Positions 33,875 to 41,699 of a DNA stretch of 64,000 nt are shown in pieces. The notes beneath the pieces were generated by a model. That model had not been told where the DNA came from and searched no databases. It saw only the letters and a program-made list of their open reading frames with translations. Each line of letters starts with the position of its first letter. The stretch's first letter is position 1. The DNA comes from an uncultured Clostridia bacterium (GTDB lineage: Bacteria > Bacillota > Clostridia > Christensenellales > Borkfalkiaceae), in NCBI GenBank assembly GCA_947588985.1, contig CANQBG010000003.1, forward strand, positions 1 to 64,000. Direction: 5' to 3'. The position numbers and the translations under genes are program-made.

Positions 33875-34315
33875 ATGAACAAGGTGTTTTTGATCGGAAA
33901 TCTCACGCGCGACCCCGAGCTTACCCAAACGGCCGGCGGTGTGAGCGTGTGCCACTTCGCCATCGCGGTCAACCGCGCCTACACCTCGCAGGACGGCGAA
34001 CGCCAGACCGACTTCTTCAACATCACCGCTTGGCGCGGCCTTGCCGATACCGTCGCGCGGTATGTGAAGAAAGGCTCCAAAGTCGCAGTCTCCGGCAGCA
34101 TTCAGATCCGTAATTACGAGGATAATCAGGGGCAGCGCCGCACCGCAGTAGACGTCATCGCACAAGACGTGGAATTCCTCACCACGAGGACAAGCGGCGG
34201 CGACGATTTCTACGACAACACCCCCGCGCCCGCCAACGAGCGGGGCAATCAAGCGCCCGCAAAGCGGAAGCCGCAGCTCGAATCCTTCGACGACGACGGC
34301 GACATCCCGTTTTGA
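33875..34315 (+). CDS. ssb: Single-stranded DNA-binding protein
   Basis: 146 aa. The OB fold (residues 1-105) begins MNKVFLIGNLTRDPEL and contains FNITAWRGLADTVARYVKKG. A short polar linker leads to the acidic tip DDDGDIPF, the protein-docking tail of bacterial SSB. Between rpsF and rpsR, as in most Firmicutes. Confidence 0.98.
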   Translation: MNKVFLIGNLTRDPELTQTAGGVSVCHFAIAVNRAYTSQDGERQTDFFNITAWRGLADTVARYVKKGSKVAVSGSIQIRNYEDNQGQRRTAVDVIAQDVEFLTTRTSGGDDFYDNTPAPANERGNQAPAKRKPQLESFDDDGDIPF

Positions 34316-34349
34316 GGCGCACCCCCCAAACTTATAAGGAGATATCATT

Positions 34350-34691
34350 ATGGAAGAGAACGAAGTGATGACCGCTCCCGTGGAAGAGCCCGCAGAAGAG
34401 CCCCAGGCGGAACCCGCCGCGCCCCGCGAAAGAAGCGAGCGCAGTGAGAGAGGCGAACGCCCCGCGAAGAAAGGGTTCAAGAAGCAGAACTTCAAGAAAG
34501 TCTGCCTCTTCTGCCAGGAGAAATCGGAAATCAACTATAAAGAAGCGGCAAAGCTCAGAAAGTTCATCGCGGAGGGCGGAAAGATCCTTCCCCGCCGCAT
34601 GACGGGCACCTGCGCCAAGCACCAGAGAGAACTCTCCGTTGCCATCAAGCGCGCCCGCGTCGCTTCCCTTCTGCCCTTCAAAGCAGACTAA
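34350..34691 (+). CDS. rpsR: Ribosomal protein S18 with an acidic N-terminal extension
   Basis: 113 aa, about 35-40 aa longer than usual. Residues 1-45 are an E/P/A- and R-rich extension. The S18 core follows (KVCLFCQEK ... [12 protein letters not shown] ... [16 protein letters not shown]), with the Cys residues of a zinc-binding form. AAGGAGATATC precedes the start. rplI, often next in this operon, is absent. Confidence 0.96.
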   Translation: MEENEVMTAPVEEPAEEPQAEPAAPRERSERSERGERPAKKGFKKQNFKKVCLFCQEKSEINYKEAAKLRKFIAEGGKILPRRMTGTCAKHQRELSVAIKRARVASLLPFKAD

Positions 34692-34707
34692 AAAGCAACT
34701 TCAAAAA

Positions 34708-34740
34708 GCGCTCCCGGCGAATAGTTGGGAGCGCTTTTCG
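34708..34740 (+). terminator. rpsR operon terminator
   Basis: AGCGCTCCC / GGGAGCGCT stem, 11-base loop, TTTT tail. Confidence 0.85.
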
Positions 34741-34752
34741 CCTCTTCTGAAG

Positions 34753-34776
34753 GGGGCATGTCCGCGACATGCCCCT
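34753..34776. repeat. Dispersed element as a perfect inverted pair
   Basis: GGGGCATGTC-CGC-GACATGCCCC: two short-form copies face each other with a three-base centre, just past the rpsR terminator. TCAAAAAACATTTTT follows. Confidence 0.85.
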
Positions 34777-34900
34777 CAAAAAACATTTTTGCCTGTTCCC
34801 CCTTCCTCCCCCGCTTCCGCCCATAACGCATTGCGGCTTGTGCGATCGGCCCTTCCTCTGCATCGGAAGCGGTAATTTTCCGGAATTTCCCGAAAATTTC

Positions 34901-34930
34901 TTGACAGGCTGCACATGCTTGTGCTATAAT
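34901..34930 (+). promoter_or_regulatory. isc operon promoter
   Basis: TTGACA (34901-34906), 18-base spacer, TATAAT (34925-34930). Confidence 0.88.
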
Positions 34931-34952
34931 TCCTATTGAAAAGATAGGAATT
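34928..34952. promoter_or_regulatory. Candidate Rrf2-type operator at the isc promoter
   Basis: AATTCCTAT and ATAGGAATT form perfect 9-bp arms around seven bases, overlapping the end of the -10 box and the transcription start. Rrf2-family sites in Gram-positives tend to contain AATTCC/GGAATT halves (family knowledge), and an Rrf2 regulator is the third gene of this operon. Confidence 0.65.
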
Positions 34953-34963
34953 AAGGAGCGACT

Positions 34964-36151
34964 ATGTTTGTTTACGCAGATCATGCGGCGACGACGCGCA
35001 TCTCCCCCGAAGCCCTTGCGGCCTACACCGCGACGGCCGAGGAGTTTTACGGCAACCCCTCTTCCCTGCACAGCGCAGGGCAGCGGGCCAAGGAGATCCT
35101 CGACGACTGCCGCGCACGCATTGCGAAGGTCCTGAATGCCGACGCGCGCGAGATCATCTTCACTTCGGGCGGTAGCGAGGCGGATAACCAAGCCATCCGC
35201 TCGGCGGCGTATGCGGGGCTGAAAAAGGGAAAACGCAAGCTCATTTCCACGGCCATTGAGCATCACGCCGTCCTCCACACCCTCAAAAAGCTCGAAAAGG
35301 AGGGATTCGAAGTCGTCCTGCTTCCCGTGCAGCCCAACGGCATTCTCGACGTGGAGACGGCGCGGGCGGCCATCGACGAGGACTGCGCCCTCGTCTCCGT
35401 GATGCTCGCCAACAACGAGATCGGCACCCTCCAGCCCGTGGAGGAGGTCGCGGCCCTCTGCAAGGAGCGCGGCGTGCCCTTCCACACCGACGCGGTACAG
35501 GCCGTGGGGCATATCCCCGTGGACGTGCGCGCCATCGGGTGCGACTATTTAGCCCTCTCGGCGCACAAGTTCTGCGGACCCAAGGGCGTGGGCGTCTTAT
35601 ATGCCCGCCGCGGCGCTCCGCTCTCTCCGCTCATTGAAGGCGGCGCACAGGAACGGGGCAAGCGCGCGGGGACGGAAGATCTTCCCGCCATCGCCGCCAT
35701 GACGGCCGCTCTCGAAGCCTCCGTCGCGGACATGGGTAGGGCGTCCGCCGTCTTGAAGAAGTTACAAGACAAGCTCATCGACGGGCTCTCCCGCATCCCT
35801 CACTGCGCCCTCAACGGCGACAGGGAGCGCCGCCTGCCCGGGAACATCAGCTTCTGCTTCGAGGGCATCGAGGGAGAATCCCTCCTTCTGCTCCTCGACG
35901 AAAAGGGCATCTGCGCCTCCTCGGGGTCGGCGTGTACCTCGGGCTCGCTCGATCCCTCCCACGTCCTCCTCGCCATCGGGCGGGTGCACGACGTGGCGCA
36001 CGGCTCCCTGCGGCTCACCCTCGGCGCGGAGAACACGGAGGCCGACGCGGACTACATGCTCGAAGCCATCCCCGAAGTCGTCTCTTACCTTCGCAACATG
36101 TCCCCCGTCTGGCGCGACCTGCAGGAAGGCAAGCGGCAATACCTCTTATAA
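34964..36151 (+). CDS. iscS: Cysteine desulfurase
   Basis: 395 aa PLP enzyme that removes sulfur from cysteine for Fe-S and thio-cofactor synthesis. The PLP lysine is in SAHKFCGPKG; the active-site Cys is in SGSACTSGSLDPSHVL. TIEHHAVLHTLKKL-type motifs match NifS/IscS. It starts after AAGGAGCG. First gene of iscS-iscU-Rrf2. The C-terminal tail (YLRNMSPVWRDLQEGK) is slightly longer than IscS. Confidence 0.96.
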   Translation: MFVYADHAATTRISPEALAAYTATAEEFYGNPSSLHSAGQRAKEILDDCRARIAKVLNADAREIIFTSGGSEADNQAIRSAAYAGLKKGKRKLISTAIEHHAVLHTLKKLEKEGFEVVLLPVQPNGILDVETARAAIDEDCALVSVMLANNEIGTLQPVEEVAALCKERGVPFHTDAVQAVGHIPVDVRAIGCDYLALSAHKFCGPKGVGVLYARRGAPLSPLIEGGAQERGKRAGTEDLPAIAAMTAALEASVADMGRASAVLKKLQDKLIDGLSRIPHCALNGDRERRLPGNISFCFEGIEGESLLLLLDEKGICASSGSACTSGSLDPSHVLLAIGRVHDVAHGSLRLTLGAENTEADADYMLEAIPEVVSYLRNMSPVWRDLQEGKRQYLL

Positions 36152-36239
36152 GCGCCTCATCTCGGCGCCTCTCAAAAAGCACCCCCACCCGCCCCTCGGA
36201 GCGGGTGCGCACCCGAAGCATCGGGAAAAGGAGAACACT

Positions 36240-36695
36240 ATGTCACTTTACAGCGAAAAAGTTATGGATCACTTCAAACATCCGCGCAACGTGGGCGTCA
36301 TCGAGGACGCAGACGGCGTGGGAGAAGTGGGAAACGCCAAGTGCGGCGACATCATGAAGATGTATATCAAGGTGGAGGACGGCAAGATCGCGGACGTGAA
36401 GTTTGAGACGTTCGGCTGCGGCAGCGCGATCGCGACGAGCTCGATGGCTACCGAGATGATCAAGGGCAAATCCCTCGACGAGGCGCTCACGCTCACCAAC
36501 AAGGCGGTGACGGAGGCGCTCGGCGGCCTTCCCGCCTACAAGCTCCACTGCTCCGTCCTTGCCGAGCAGGCGGTGCAGGCGGCCATTCTCGACTACTACA
36601 AGCGCAACGGGATCGCCTACGACGAGAGCAAGTTCCCCTGCGCCCTCTGCGCCCATGAACACGACCACACCGCGGACGAGGACGACGAGGCATGA
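36240..36695 (+). CDS. iscU: Fe-S cluster scaffold protein
   Basis: 151 aa. Scaffold cysteines lie in NAKCGD, FGCGSAIATSS and KLHCSVLAE; the conserved acidic residue after the first Cys is also there. A C-terminal addition carries CALCAHEHDHTADEDD, a Cys/His/Asp-rich tail not seen in short IscU and able to bind metal (inference). Its stop overlaps the ATG of the Rrf2 gene by four bases. Confidence 0.95.
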   Translation: MSLYSEKVMDHFKHPRNVGVIEDADGVGEVGNAKCGDIMKMYIKVEDGKIADVKFETFGCGSAIATSSMATEMIKGKSLDEALTLTNKAVTEALGGLPAYKLHCSVLAEQAVQAAILDYYKRNGIAYDESKFPCALCAHEHDHTADEDDEA

Positions 36696-37093
36696 TCGTC
36701 TCCACGCGGGGAAGATATGCCGTGCGCATCATGGCGGCCCTCGCAAAGCGGGAGGAGAGCGCATCCCTTCGCGCCCTTGCGAATGAGGAGCATGTCCCCT
36801 TCAAATATGCGGAATCCATCGTGAGCAGTCTCTTGAAGGCGGGGCTCGTGGAATCGACGCGGGGCAAAAAAGGCGGCTACGCGCTTACCCGCGCGCCCGA
36901 GGAATATACCCTCGCGGAGATCCTGAAGGAGGCCGAAAACTCCCTCGCCGCCACCGACTGCACGGGCGGAAAGGAGGCCGAATGCCCCAATGCCGCCACC
37001 TGCCCCTCCCTCCCCGTATGGCGCGCGCTCGATGAGACCGTCTATGCCTTTCTCTCGCGCTACACCCTCTCCGACGTGATGCCGAAAACTTGA
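36692..37093 (+). CDS. Rrf2-family (IscR-like) transcription regulator
   Basis: 133 aa. Winged-helix N-terminus (STRGRYAVRIMAALAKRE), wing KKGGYALTRAPEEYTLAEIL, and three spaced Cys (DCTGGKEAECPNAATCP) in the place where IscR binds its cluster. It probably senses Fe-S status and controls the iscS-iscU operon, whose promoter bears a matching-style palindrome (inference). Placed last in the operon rather than first as in proteobacteria. Confidence 0.92.
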   Translation: MIVSTRGRYAVRIMAALAKREESASLRALANEEHVPFKYAESIVSSLLKAGLVESTRGKKGGYALTRAPEEYTLAEILKEAENSLAATDCTGGKEAECPNAATCPSLPVWRALDETVYAFLSRYTLSDVMPKT

Positions 37094-37112
37094 TTTTTTG
37101 AAAACGAAAGGG

Positions 37113-37139
37113 CGCGCCGCGGACATGGTCCGCGGCGCG
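37113..37139. terminator. Perfect 12-bp palindrome containing GGACATGG between convergent genes
   Basis: CGCGCCGCGGAC-ATG-GTCCGCGGCGCG lies between Rrf2 and the convergent aspartokinase. It may end transcription from both sides, although T-runs are poor. Its centre contains the dispersed GGACATG core. Confidence 0.6.
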
Positions 37140-37175
37140 TCGCTCTATACTGTAACGTTTCAACTTCTTCCGCCC

Positions 37176-38495
37176 TCAGCCTTCCCGAAAAAATTCCTCG
37201 TAGATGGCGCGGACGGTGCGCTCGTATTGCTCGTTTTCCACGCCGACGATGATGTTGAGCTCGGAGGAGCCCTGGTCGATCATGCGGACGTTGACGCCCG
37301 CGCGCGCAATGGCGGAAAAGAGGCGGGCGGCGATACCGACTTTGCTGCTCATGCCGTGGCCGACGACGGCGATGAGCGCGATGCCGCCGAACACCCGCAG
37401 ACTGTCGGGCGAGACGGCCTCCTCGATCTCCCGCTCGATCTCTTCGAGCACGCCGCCGCCGAGCTCGGCGCTATCGATGACGAAGGACATGGTGTCGATG
37501 CCGGAGGGCATGTGTTCGAAGGAGACCCCGTGCCGCCGAAGGACGGTGAGGACCTTGTGCGCAAAGCCGATCTCGGCGTTCATCAGCGATTTTTCGAGAA
37601 AGACGACGGTGAAGTCCTTCTTCCCCGCGATCCCCGTGACGGGCAGATCGCCGTATTCATAGCGGGCGGAGGGCACAATGAGCGTGCCCTCGTCCTCGGG
37701 GCGGAAGGTATTCAGGATGCGGACGGGGATCCCCGCCTCGCGCACGGGGAAGATGGCCTCGCTGTGGAGGACGTTCGCCCCCATATAGGAGAGCTCGCGG
37801 AGCTCCTTATAGGAGAGCGATTTGATCTGCTTGGGCCCGGCCACGATATGCGGATCGCAGGCGAGAAAGCCGGAGACGTCCGTCCAATTCTCATAGAGCT
37901 CGGCCCCCGCTGCCCGCGCGACAACGGCGCCCGAGACGTCGCTCCCCCCGCGCGAGAAGGTGACGACGTTGCCCTCCTCGTCCGCGCCGTAAAACCCGGC
38001 GACGACGGCCCGCGGCTTGCCCTTGAGGGCGGCGCGAAGGAGGCGATCCGTCTCCTCTTCCGCAAGCCGGCCTTGACGGAAGCGGATGACCTCGGCCCCG
38101 TCGAGGAAGGGGACGCCGAGCAATTCCGCCATGATCCGGCCCGTGAGATACTCCCCGCGGGAGGCCGTGAAATCGCGCGACCTTCTCTTTTCGATGGCGC
38201 GCGCCGTCTCTTCGAGGAGGGCGGAAACATCGAGCGAAAGCCCGAGTTCCTTCCCGATGGAGCGGAAGCGATCTGCGATTTTGGCATACGCTTCCCCGAC
38301 ATGCCCCCCCTCTTTCACGTCTCGATCCGTCTCGTAGAGCAGATCGGTGACTTTGTAATCTCCGCTGTAACGCTTCCCCGGGGCCGAGACGACGACGTAG
38401 CGGCGCGCGGGATCGCGCTCGACGATCTCCTTGACGCGGAGCATCGTCATGCCATCCGCCATCGACGTGCCGCCGAACTTGCAGACCTTAATCAT
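37176..38495 (-). CDS. Aspartate kinase
   Basis: 439 aa. Phosphorylates aspartate, the first step to Lys, Thr and Met. KFGGTSMADG at the N-terminus, SRGEYLTGRIMA and TFSRGGSDVSGAV are catalytic motifs, and two ACT domains occupy about 300-439 for feedback control. Overlaps the stop of the DUF1015 gene by eight bases, so it is co-translated in the cdaA operon. thrC is elsewhere in the window. Aspartokinase isoform class not assigned. Confidence 0.94.
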   Translation of the reverse strand: MIKVCKFGGTSMADGMTMLRVKEIVERDPARRYVVVSAPGKRYSGDYKVTDLLYETDRDVKEGGHVGEAYAKIADRFRSIGKELGLSLDVSALLEETARAIEKRRSRDFTASRGEYLTGRIMAELLGVPFLDGAEVIRFRQGRLAEEETDRLLRAALKGKPRAVVAGFYGADEEGNVVTFSRGGSDVSGAVVARAAGAELYENWTDVSGFLACDPHIVAGPKQIKSLSYKELRELSYMGANVLHSEAIFPVREAGIPVRILNTFRPEDEGTLIVPSARYEYGDLPVTGIAGKKDFTVVFLEKSLMNAEIGFAHKVLTVLRRHGVSFEHMPSGIDTMSFVIDSAELGGGVLEEIEREIEEAVSPDSLRVFGGIALIAVVGHGMSSKVGIAARLFSAIARAGVNVRMIDQGSSELNIIVGVENEQYERTVRAIYEEFFREG

Positions 38496-39648
38496 AGCTT
38501 ATTTCCCGGCCTTCGAAATAGTATCGTTTTTCGCGCGCCTCCCCGATGGAAAAGCACTTCTTGGGGAGGTTGACGCCGCCGTCGAGGTAGTCGAAAAAGT
38601 CGTCCTTCTCGAGGGGACGGGGCATCACGCCCACCGTATGCGCCTCCGCGGCGAGGCGGAAGAGCTCCTCTTCGCCGTGGATATAGTCGATGGTGCCGCC
38701 GTGCTCCTTCACAAAACGCTCGATGAGCGCGTCGCACCGCTCAACGGGCACGGGGCCCTTGCCCGCAAGATGCACAATGTTCCCCTCCCATTTCCCCTTC
38801 AGCTCCCTTTGCAGAAGGCGCATGAGAGCCTCGGCGTCGGTATTTTGCACGATCCGATAAATGGGGCGGAACACGATGCTCTCGTCGTAGAGGTTGACGA
38901 GCTCGACGAGCATGAAGCGAGCGGGGTGGAAGTCGAGCTGCTCCGCGCTGAGGGTGGGTTTGAGTTCCTCCCAGAAGCGCTTTGCCGCCGCCACGGAGTG
39001 ATTGCCGTCGGCCACGGCAAACGAGATCCCCCGCGTGTGCATGAGTTCGGAGACGTCCTCCGAGAGGTCATCGGGGAGGTAGAAGCCCTTGAGCCGGCCG
39101 CCGCCCTCCATGAGCTCGAAGTCGTAGAGCTCCTCGAGGTCCTCGTTTGCGAGATAGCGCCCCACTTTGTTTTTCTTGTCCCTGTAAAAGACGAGGGCGT
39201 GGGGAAACTCGAGGGGCACGGCGCGGCGCAGGGCGACGCGGGCGGGAAGGCGCTCCTTCACGACCTCCTCGGAGGAGCGGATGGGCGTTTTTTCCCCCCG
39301 TTCGAAGGAATATTCTTCGAGATCGATGCAAGCGACGATGCCCCGCCGCGTGCCCGAGGGGGTGGTGCGCTCGGTGAGGATGAAGCCGCGGTTGAGCTTT
39401 TCGAGGACGCCGTCCTCGAGGTCGGCATACATGCGTTCCCGCGCCGCCGCGATGCGCTCCTCGTCGTTTTCCCCGAGAAAGGCCTCGGGCAAAATATAAT
39501 TGAGCGCGGACGGGGAATTCCCCACGGCGCGCTCCACTCGTTTCCAATAGTCGCGGTCGGAGGTGAATTGATCGCAGGCGATCACCGCCCACTTTTCAAA
39601 CCCTTCCCTCGGAATGAGGACCCGCGGGATCATGAGACAATTCTTCAT
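38488..39648 (-). CDS. DUF1015 family protein
   Basis: 386 aa from MKNCLMIPRVLIPR; the track adds 19 codons that overlap the upstream small ORF. Conserved DUF1015 features: ACDQFTSD near the start, FAVADGNHSVAAAKRFW in the middle, and DGGVNLPKKCFSIGEA at the end. Function unknown, although GNHS suggests a catalytic His. Starts four bases after the 36-aa CdaR-like ORF and has no clear ribosome site, so it probably depends on translational coupling. Confidence 0.88.
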   Translation of the reverse strand: MKNCLMIPRVLIPREGFEKWAVIACDQFTSDRDYWKRVERAVGNSPSALNYILPEAFLGENDEERIAAARERMYADLEDGVLEKLNRGFILTERTTPSGTRRGIVACIDLEEYSFERGEKTPIRSSEEVVKERLPARVALRRAVPLEFPHALVFYRDKKNKVGRYLANEDLEELYDFELMEGGGRLKGFYLPDDLSEDVSELMHTRGISFAVADGNHSVAAAKRFWEELKPTLSAEQLDFHPARFMLVELVNLYDESIVFRPIYRIVQNTDAEALMRLLQRELKGKWEGNIVHLAGKGPVPVERCDALIERFVKEHGGTIDYIHGEEELFRLAAEAHTVGVMPRPLEKDDFFDYLDGGVNLPKKCFSIGEAREKRYYFEGREISYD

Positions 39649-39652
39649 GGCA

Positions 39653-39763
39653 TTATACAAAGGCGTTGATGACGACCACGCACACCGCCGCAAGGACGAT
39701 GGCAAGCAGTTTTAAGGGGATGTTCCGGGTAAAAAATTGCCCGAGCGCTCGGAAAAATTTCAT
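39653..39763 (-). CDS. 36-aa CdaR/YbbR-like N-terminal membrane peptide (not in ORF track)
   Basis: Reads MKFFRALGQFFTRNIPLK and then one hydrophobic span of Leu/Ala/Val residues, ending with TAA. ATGA overlaps the cdaA stop, and GGAGGTGCGGAG precedes the start. CdaR, which normally follows cdaA, begins with a similar basic helix plus one membrane span and then has YbbR domains of several hundred residues. Here only the anchor remains and the DUF1015 gene follows at once. Either a degenerate CdaR or a minimal CdaA partner. Confidence 0.65.
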   Translation of the reverse strand: MKFFRALGQFFTRNIPLKLLAIVLAAVCVVVINAFV

Positions 39764-40602
39764 CTCCGCACCTCCGCGTTAAACTCTTTCCAATAGTATT
39801 CTTTGAGGAAGCTCCGAAGCCCCTCCGAATCGACGTACCGCGTGATCTCCCCCCGCTTCACGATGGAGACGATGCCCGTCTCCTCCGAGACGATGATGGT
39901 GGAGACGTCCGCGACCTCGGTGATGCCGATGCCGGCGCGGTGGCGGGTGCCGTAGTCCTTGGGGAAATCCTTCGCGGTAAGCGGCAAAAAGCACCCCGCG
40001 GCCTGAATTTTATCGCCATAGATGACCATCGCTCCGTCGTGCAAGGGGGCCTTGGGAATGAAGATGCCCTCGATGAGCTGGCTGGAGATGGTGGCGTTGA
40101 GCGAGACGCCGCTCTCGACGACTTCCTTGGGCAGATTGCCGTTGGAGAGCACGATGAGCGCGCCGATATCGTTTTTGGAGAGGTTCTGCACCGCCTTTAC
40201 GATGCTCGTGACATACTCGTCGGCACGGGCCGCGACGGCGGACATCTTGGCCGCCGAGGCAGAGGACGCCGTGATCGAAGAGCGCTTGCCCGCGTTCCAC
40301 ACGCTCCGCTTGATCTCCACATTGAAGAGGAAGAGGAAGAAGAGGGAGAGCACGAGGAAGAAGAGGTAGAAGGCCAGCCGATCGAAGGCCTTCGAAAACA
40401 GCGTGATCGCGCCCGCCGCAAGGAGGAGCAGGATATACAGAATGGTGAGTTTTTTCGCGTTGTTTTCCCAAAGCGTCCTGAGTACAAAGTAGATCACGAT
40501 CGCAAAGAAGAGCAGTTCGAGCACGAGCACCCACTCGAAGCGCTCAAACAGCGATCGGATCCCCTCCCAGACCTCTGCGGAAGTTCTGAGCCGTTCGTTC
40601 AT
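39760..40602 (-). CDS. cdaA: Diadenylate cyclase CdaA (c-di-AMP synthase)
   Basis: 280 aa. Three membrane spans (about 22-42, 48-66, 72-95) and a DAC domain with DGAMVI and RHRAGIGITE motifs, which bind ATP and metal. It makes c-di-AMP, which controls potassium and osmotic balance. AGGAGACCTC precedes the start, and a promoter lies 40 bases upstream. First gene of cdaA-(mini CdaR)-DUF1015-aspartokinase. glmM is not nearby in this window. Confidence 0.96.
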   Translation of the reverse strand: MNERLRTSAEVWEGIRSLFERFEWVLVLELLFFAIVIYFVLRTLWENNAKKLTILYILLLLAAGAITLFSKAFDRLAFYLFFLVLSLFFLFLFNVEIKRSVWNAGKRSSITASSASAAKMSAVAARADEYVTSIVKAVQNLSKNDIGALIVLSNGNLPKEVVESGVSLNATISSQLIEGIFIPKAPLHDGAMVIYGDKIQAAGCFLPLTAKDFPKDYGTRHRAGIGITEVADVSTIIVSEETGIVSIVKRGEITRYVDSEGLRSFLKEYYWKEFNAEVRR

Positions 40603-40643
40603 GAGGTCTCCTTTGCCCGGAGTCCCGGGCGTATGTATCCATT

Positions 40644-40672
40644 ATTATAGCGCATTTTTCGGAAAATGCAAA
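40644..40672 (-). promoter_or_regulatory. cdaA promoter
   Basis: Minus strand TTTGCA (40667-40672), 17-base spacer, TATAAT (40644-40649); the alternative TTGCAT gives 16 bases. Confidence 0.75.
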
Positions 40673-40679
40673 GTCTTTT

Positions 40680-41684
40680 TCATGCCCTTTTGGAAGTTTG
40701 CGGGCTTTCCCCGAAGAAGATCTCGCAAATCGCCCCATAGAGCGCGCCGGACTTGGTGTAAAGCCCGCTCTTCATATCGGCGGAGAGGGCATAGAGGCGA
40801 AGATAAAGGCTGCGCGCCCGCTCCTTTCCGAGGCGCATGATCGTCTCGCGGTTCTTCTTTACGGCATAGGGATGCAGACCCAAACTCTTCCCGATGACCT
40901 CATCCGAGCCACCCATGTCCGCGATCTCCGCGAGGGAACGGAAATGAGAGAGCAGTGTGGAGAGGACGTCGTTTTCATCGAACCCCTTCTCCCGAAGGTC
41001 GTGAAGGATGGTGAAGAAGGCGATCCTATTTCCCCCGGAGGCGGCCTGCGAGAGCTCGTAGGCGCGGTATTTCACATCTTTTGCGACGTACGCCTCGATG
41101 GTCTCGCGGCGCACCCGCCCGTCCGCGCCGAGAAGAAGGGCGAGTTTTTCGAGCTCGAGCGTCATGCGCGCGGCGTCGTAATCGGTGTAGCGGAGCATGA
41201 GGGAGACGGCGTCGCCATCCATGGTAAGCCCCTTGCGCCCGGCCGCCTTGTAGAGCCACTTGGCAAGCATCTCCTCGCCCTCCTTGGCGCAATCGACGTA
41301 AGTGGCCTCCTTGCGCTTTTTGAAGTCCGCCGTCTTTTTGGTGAGCGCGTTTACGATGACGACGACGGTGGCGGAAGCGGCCGAGAAGGCGCCGAGAAAG
41401 GTCTCCCAATCGCGGTCGGAGGGGTAAAATTCATAGATGCGGACGAGGCGGCGCTCGTCGAAGAGGGGCAGGGTGGCGAGCTCGGCGGCAAATTCCCGGA
41501 GCCGATCCCCCTTCAGGGTCTCCCCCTCGTATCTTACGTCGTTGAGCAGGGGTTGGGTGAGGTTGCACGCCGCGCGGATTTGCAAGACGGCATGATCGCG
41601 GAAATAGGCCTCCGCGCCCTCCGCCACATAGAGCGGCCGCAGCCCCTCTTCCTTCAGATGTTTTGCAAGTTGAACAAATTTCAT
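40680..41684 (-). CDS. holA: DNA polymerase III delta subunit
   Basis: 334 aa. Delta opens the sliding clamp in the clamp loader. The N-terminal EGAEAYFRDHA and central LEKLALLLG / FFTILHDLREKGFDENDVL segments match HolA of Firmicutes. Starts 15 bases after comEC, an arrangement common in Firmicutes (comEC-holA). Ends just before the cdaA promoter. Confidence 0.93.
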   Translation of the reverse strand: MKFVQLAKHLKEEGLRPLYVAEGAEAYFRDHAVLQIRAACNLTQPLLNDVRYEGETLKGDRLREFAAELATLPLFDERRLVRIYEFYPSDRDWETFLGAFSAASATVVVIVNALTKKTADFKKRKEATYVDCAKEGEEMLAKWLYKAAGRKGLTMDGDAVSLMLRYTDYDAARMTLELEKLALLLGADGRVRRETIEAYVAKDVKYRAYELSQAASGGNRIAFFTILHDLREKGFDENDVLSTLLSHFRSLAEIADMGGSDEVIGKSLGLHPYAVKKNRETIMRLGKERARSLYLRLYALSADMKSGLYTKSGALYGAICEIFFGESPQTSKRA

Positions 41685-41699
41685 GAGATCCCCCGGATC

